DNA from: Methanomicrobiales archaeon
GTDB taxonomy: Archaea > Halobacteriota > Methanomicrobia > Methanomicrobiales > Methanoculleaceae
DNA length: 8,308 nt
Reading direction: 5' to 3'
Assembly: GCA_019136335.1 (NCBI GenBank)
Contig: JAGVUK010000277.1
Span: 1 to 8,308, forward strand
The translations under genes and the position numbers were made by a program. Under the pieces are notes generated by a model. The model searched no databases, was not told the origin of the DNA, and was given only the letters and a program-made list of their open reading frames with translations. Of the stretch, positions 6,043 to 8,308 are shown one piece after another; the first letter of the stretch is position 1, and each line of letters begins with the position of its first letter.

Positions 6043-6064
6043 CGCCGGGCTCAACCTCTCTATA

Positions 6065-6499
6065 ATGTTCGAGATCGAGCGCAGGCTGGAAGAGAAAGGT
6101 ATCGCGAGGAGGGATATCGTCGCCTCCGCGATGGAACTCTACGTCTCTCACGGGATCGGGGCGGAGGAGGCCGCGGGCAGGCTGGATGCGAAGATCGGGA
6201 AGGCCTTCGAGGACCCCAACGTATCGTCGCTGCTCCTTGGCGCCGTCCTGCTCGAAGACGAACTCTACTGGAAGAGGAAGAACTCCGAGATCGCCGACGA
6301 CCCGGTCTTCCTCCTCTCGGATGAGATCATCGGGATGGCCATCGCCGAGGTGATCGGGGGGACCTACGCGCGGTTTGAGTTCACCCGCTACGACCAGAAG
6401 AAACCGGGAATCCTGGGCAAACTCGGGCCGTTCCTCGATGACGCCGTCGCCGGGCTGATCGCGGGCTGCACGTCGCGTCTCTACAGTGAATCGATGTGA
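6065..6499 (+). CDS. cobZ: CobZ-type alpha-ribazole-phosphate phosphatase (PgpA fold)
   Basis: The 144-residue protein belongs to the phosphatidylglycerophosphatase-A-like family. Its C-terminal half has YDQKKPGILGKLGPFLDDAV (109-128), equivalent to the FDxxKP...DD core of PgpA, with D110, K113 and D125-D126 as likely catalytic or metal-binding residues, then AGLIAG (129-134). The N-terminal half, with LEEKGIARRDIVASAMELY, looks like the soluble archaeal form. Methanosarcina CobZ, of this family, removes the 5'-phosphate from alpha-ribazole phosphate or adenosylcobalamin phosphate, the last step of nucleotide-loop assembly. Few hydrophobic stretches are long enough to span a membrane, unlike bacterial PgpA. 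The stop overlaps the cobS start by four bases (GTGA), and cobT is divergent, which favours CobZ over lipid phosphatase. Context supports the function; sequence alone supports the family. Confidence 0.78.
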   Translation: MFEIERRLEEKGIARRDIVASAMELYVSHGIGAEEAAGRLDAKIGKAFEDPNVSSLLLGAVLLEDELYWKRKNSEIADDPVFLLSDEIIGMAIAEVIGGTYARFEFTRYDQKKPGILGKLGPFLDDAVAGLIAGCTSRLYSESM

Positions 6500-7206
6500 A
6501 GTCCGTCCTTGCCCTCCTGCAGTTCTGCACGTCGCTCCCTCTCGGAAGACCGGTCGAGTTCGAGTACTTCGCCCGCCGCTCCTACCTTTACCCGCTTGCG
6601 GGGTACGTGATCGGTGGGATCGCGGCCGGCATCACGTACTGGATAGCACCCCCGGCGGTGGGGGCGGCCGTCGCCCTCGCCGTGGTGCTCGTCCTCTCGG
6701 GGTGCAACCATTTCGATGGCCTTTTGGACTTCGGCGATGGGCTCATGGCCCACGGGAGCCGGGAGAAGCGGATCGCGGCTATGACCGACCGGACCACCGG
6801 GGCCGGGGCCGTCGCGGCGGGGATCGTCGTCACGCTCATTGCGTTTGCCGGGCTCCAGAGCGCAGCACCGATCTGGGCGGCCATCCTCACGGCCGAGGTC
6901 TCTGCGAAGGTCGCGATGTCCTACCTCACCACGCTCGGGGTGCCGTTCCGGGAGGGGATCCACTCCTACCTCCACGGGTTTGCGAGACCCTGGTTCCTTG
7001 TCCCGGCAACCCTCCTCACGCTTCCTCTCTTTCTGCTGCCGCTCCCCCCGGCGAGCGTTGCGCTCGCGCTCGCGGCCGCGGCCGGTATCGCGGCAGTGAT
7101 CCTCGCGCTCTCCCGGTACCTCTTCGGCGGGGTCAACGGCGACGTTGTCGGGGCCGCAAACGAGATCACCCGGGCGGGGGTCATCCTCCTCCTCGCCCTC
7201 CTGTGA
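6496..7206 (+). CDS. cobS: CobS, adenosylcobinamide-GDP ribazoletransferase
   Basis: The 236-residue integral membrane protein joins adenosylcobinamide-GDP to alpha-ribazole (phosphate), making the complete cobamide (phosphate). Signature blocks: QFCTSLPLGR (9-18); FARRSYLYPLAGYVIGG (25-41); and the catalytic acidic stretch SGCNHFDGLLDFGDGL (68-83) with D74, D78 and D81, followed by REKRIAAMTDRTTGAGA (89-105) with D98. The C-terminal GGVNGDVVGAANEITRA (211-227) is also family-typical. Hydrophobic segments lie at about 32-50, 54-70, 104-132, 166-183 and 186-208. Start is GTG at 6496, inside the cobZ stop codon, with no clear Shine-Dalgarno sequence; translation probably depends on ribosomes finishing cobZ. 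A T6 tract follows the stop within ten bases and may end part of the operon's transcription. Confidence 0.93.
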   Translation: MKSVLALLQFCTSLPLGRPVEFEYFARRSYLYPLAGYVIGGIAAGITYWIAPPAVGAAVALAVVLVLSGCNHFDGLLDFGDGLMAHGSREKRIAAMTDRTTGAGAVAAGIVVTLIAFAGLQSAAPIWAAILTAEVSAKVAMSYLTTLGVPFREGIHSYLHGFARPWFLVPATLLTLPLFLLPLPPASVALALAAAAGIAAVILALSRYLFGGVNGDVVGAANEITRAGVILLLALL

Positions 7207-7211
7207 CCACC

Positions 7212-7220
7212 TTTTTTATC
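7212..7220 (+). promoter_or_regulatory. T-rich element: TATA-like box for the sirohaem protein and possible cobS terminator
   Basis: The tract ttttttatc starts six bases after the cobS stop and is centred about 28 bases before the ATG at 7244. Its spacing fits a TATA box giving a leaderless or nearly leaderless message. Six T residues could also release RNA polymerase coming from cobS. Which role dominates cannot be told from sequence. Confidence 0.45.
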
Positions 7221-7243
7221 CCGGCGACCGCCACTACTGTAGG

Positions 7244-8128
7244 ATGATGAAAGACTACGCCCTCTACTCCCGGGGAGGGATCATCACCGAGCGGAACGCT
7301 GACTATGCAACGGTACGGCTGCGGGTTCCGGCAGGTATCCTCTCCGCGGACCAGATCCGCCAGATCGCAAGGATCAGCGTGAAATACGGAGACGGCTCCC
7401 TCCACCTTACCATGCGCCAGACAGTGGAGATTCCGCACGTGAACCCTGAAAACCTCGCGAAGGTTGCAAAAGCCCTCGAGAAGAACGGAACGCCCATCGG
7501 GGCGGAGCAGAACGAGGTGGTGAACATCATGGCCTGCCCGGGCACGGAGCGGTGCAAATACGCCAACTGCGAGACGATCGACCTTGCCCGGAAGGTTGAT
7601 GCGCGGGTCTTCGGGAAGGAGCTCCCAATCAGGCTCCGTATCGCGATATCGGGCTGCACCTACATGTGCAACAGCCCGCTCTTAAACGACATCGGGATCA
7701 TCGGCCGGATCCGGCCGTTGCGTATACCCGGGCTCTGCACGGGGTGCGGCACCTGCGTGGAGTACTGCAAACAACGCGCCATAGCGCTGAGGAATGGCGT
7801 CTCCGTCCTTGACGAGAGTAAGTGCGTCCAGTGCGGCATCTGCGTCCACTCCTGCCCCTACCACCTCCTGAAGACGGAGTACGATCACTACCAGATCACG
7901 GTCGGCGGACGGCGGGGGACTTCACCCCGGGTAGGGCGTGAACTCGTCACCGTCGAGACCGAGGAGGAGGCCGTCGAGGTCGTCGACCGTATCGTCTACT
8001 GGGTCTACCGGACTGCCTGGAGCGACCGGGCTCTTGCCGACCAGATGGACGAGATCGGGTTTGAGAAGTTCGCGGAGGGGATCAGGAAAGAGTTCGGCGG
8101 GAAGGAGAGGGCGGAAGAGACCTGTTAG
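7244..8128 (+). CDS. Sirohaem/[4Fe-4S] sulfite-reductase-like protein with ferredoxin insert (Dsr-LP type)
   Basis: The 294-residue protein resembles the catalytic half of sulfite and nitrite reductases. Residues 1-90 hold the sirohaem-binding ferrodoxin-like region with YATVRLRVPAG and HLTMRQTVEIPHV. The sirohaem-coupled cluster ligands are complete: ACPGTERC (C98, C104; C-X5-C) and GCTYMCN (C138, C142; C-X3-C). A ferredoxin insert follows with two full CxxCxxCxxxC motifs, C165-C168-C171-C175 and C194-C197-C200-C204, each binding one [4Fe-4S] cluster. The tail of about 65 residues is mostly helical. This is the layout of methanogen Dsr-like proteins and of the C-terminal half of F420-dependent sulfite reductase (Fsr), but no F420-oxidising half is present. 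It may reduce sulfite (assimilation or detoxification), nitrite or an unknown substrate, with electrons from ferredoxin or a partner. I chose the ATG at 7244 (ATGATG) because upstream in-frame sequence lies inside cobS and resembles no known domain. Confidence 0.87.
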   Translation: MMKDYALYSRGGIITERNADYATVRLRVPAGILSADQIRQIARISVKYGDGSLHLTMRQTVEIPHVNPENLAKVAKALEKNGTPIGAEQNEVVNIMACPGTERCKYANCETIDLARKVDARVFGKELPIRLRIAISGCTYMCNSPLLNDIGIIGRIRPLRIPGLCTGCGTCVEYCKQRAIALRNGVSVLDESKCVQCGICVHSCPYHLLKTEYDHYQITVGGRRGTSPRVGRELVTVETEEEAVEVVDRIVYWVYRTAWSDRALADQMDEIGFEKFAEGIRKEFGGKERAEETC

Positions 8129-8143
8129 CGATCTCCGGGCTTC

Positions 8144-8308
8144 CTACACCGGCAGAATCGCTATACCAAGTATCGAGACCACAAGTACGATGATCAGCAG
8201 AACGTCGCACTTCCCGGGCCGGGGAGGGCGGTAGCAGGTGGGTTTCGGGGTCGACGCAAACCCCCTGCTCTGCATCGCTTCGGTCACGTACCGGGCCCGG
8301 TTCAAGAC
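8144..8308 (-). CDS. ECF transporter T component (EcfT/CbiQ family), C-terminal fragment
   Basis: Reading leftward from the window edge gives 54 residues ending at a TAG at 8146-8144. RARYVTEAMQSRGF (residues 4-17 of the fragment) matches the second Ala-Arg-Gly coupling helix of EcfT/CbiQ proteins, which contacts the ATPase subunits. A short basic, proline-rich linker (YRPPRPGK) and a final membrane helix (about 36-54, DVLLIIVLVVSILGIAILPV) follow, as in the family. ECF transporters import cobalt, nickel or vitamins. Nearness to the cobamide genes favours cobalt (CbiQ), but the substrate-binding subunit is outside the window. Two cysteines flank the linker, which I do not recall as typical. 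The stop is 15 bases from the stop of the convergent sirohaem-protein gene. Confidence 0.7.
   Translation of the reverse strand, partial: VLNRARYVTEAMQSRGFASTPKPTCYRPPRPGKCDVLLIIVLVVSILGIAILPV

Noticed and set aside
5947..6054. CobT extended by 36 codons to an ATG at 6054
   Set aside because: The added residues do not resemble the family, would consume almost the whole divergent promoter region, and the ATG at 5946 gives the expected length.
5947..6064. Cobalamin riboswitch between cobT and cobZ
   Set aside because: I found no B12-box-like motif, and 118 bases shared by two divergent promoters leaves little room for the aptamer.
7145..7243. Upstream start for the sirohaem protein at 7145 inside cobS
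   Set aside because: The 33 extra residues are encoded within the conserved end of cobS, are Ser/Arg/Pro-rich, and match nothing in sulfite-reductase-like proteins. The ATG at 7244 has promoter-like spacing.
6486..7247. A 253-codon plus-strand frame overlapping cobS, and a minus-strand frame at 6481-6975
   Set aside because: cobS in the other frame has all the catalytic and membrane features. These frames are Arg/Pro/Gly-rich shadows without recognisable domains.
1..8308. Mobile elements, CRISPR arrays, defence genes, tRNA or rRNA genes
   Set aside because: No transposase or integrase, direct-repeat array, nuclease or toxin-like gene, or cloverleaf-like sequence was noticed. The region reads as ordinary core metabolism, so I do not claim a new defence or mobile system here.

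Overview
This window looks like chromosomal DNA from a methanogenic archaeon. It is GC-rich and densely coded, with methanogen-type genes: a hexulose-phosphate synthase, an F420-dependent oxidoreductase, a DUF2115-like protein, archaeal-type CobT and CobZ, a free-standing GMP synthase glutaminase subunit, and a sirohaem/[4Fe-4S] sulfite-reductase-like protein. The order Methanomicrobiales, and something like Methanoculleus, is my best guess from memory; I could not search. There are ten complete genes and two gene fragments cut by the edges. I see no tRNA, rRNA, CRISPR array or mobile element, and no gene-free stretch longer than about 150 bases.

Layout, left to right. (1) Bases 1-170, minus strand: the N-terminal 56 codons of 3-hexulose-6-phosphate synthase. 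It diverges from a plus-strand F420-dependent luciferase-like oxidoreductase (306-1265). The 135-bp gap holds a TATA-like box for each gene, and a perfect 8-bp inverted repeat covers the hps start codon and extends into the gap. (2) A plus-strand DUF2115-like gene (1411-1947) converges on a long minus-strand run. (3) Read in its own direction, that run is cobT (5946-4930), guaAA (4892-4338), a YkgJ-type Cys-rich protein (4350-3808), a TraB-family membrane protein (3815-2619) and a nitroreductase (2556-2026), closed by an oligo-T terminator at 2007-2000. The middle three genes overlap by 13 and 8 bases and must be cotranscribed. (4) Divergent from cobT is a plus-strand set: cobZ (6065-6499), cobS (6496-7206, 4-bp overlap) and a sirohaem/[4Fe-4S] sulfite-reductase-like protein (7244-8128). 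(5) At the right edge a minus-strand fragment (8308-8144) encodes the C-terminus of an ECF-transporter T component (EcfT/CbiQ type).

The clearest functional theme is cobamide (B12-type cofactor) nucleotide-loop assembly. CobT activates the lower-ligand base to its alpha-ribotide, CobS joins it to adenosylcobinamide-GDP, and CobZ removes the phosphate. The adjacent sirohaem protein carries the other cofactor derived from the same early tetrapyrrole pathway, and the ECF T component may belong to a cobalt uptake system. Those two links are inference from position only.

Most genes with an upstream gap have a T/A-rich TATA-like element about 25-30 bases before the chosen start codon and no Shine-Dalgarno sequence, so leaderless transcription seems common here. 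DUF2115 and traB are exceptions with clear Shine-Dalgarno sequences, and the F420 enzyme appears to have a leader of about 55 bases.
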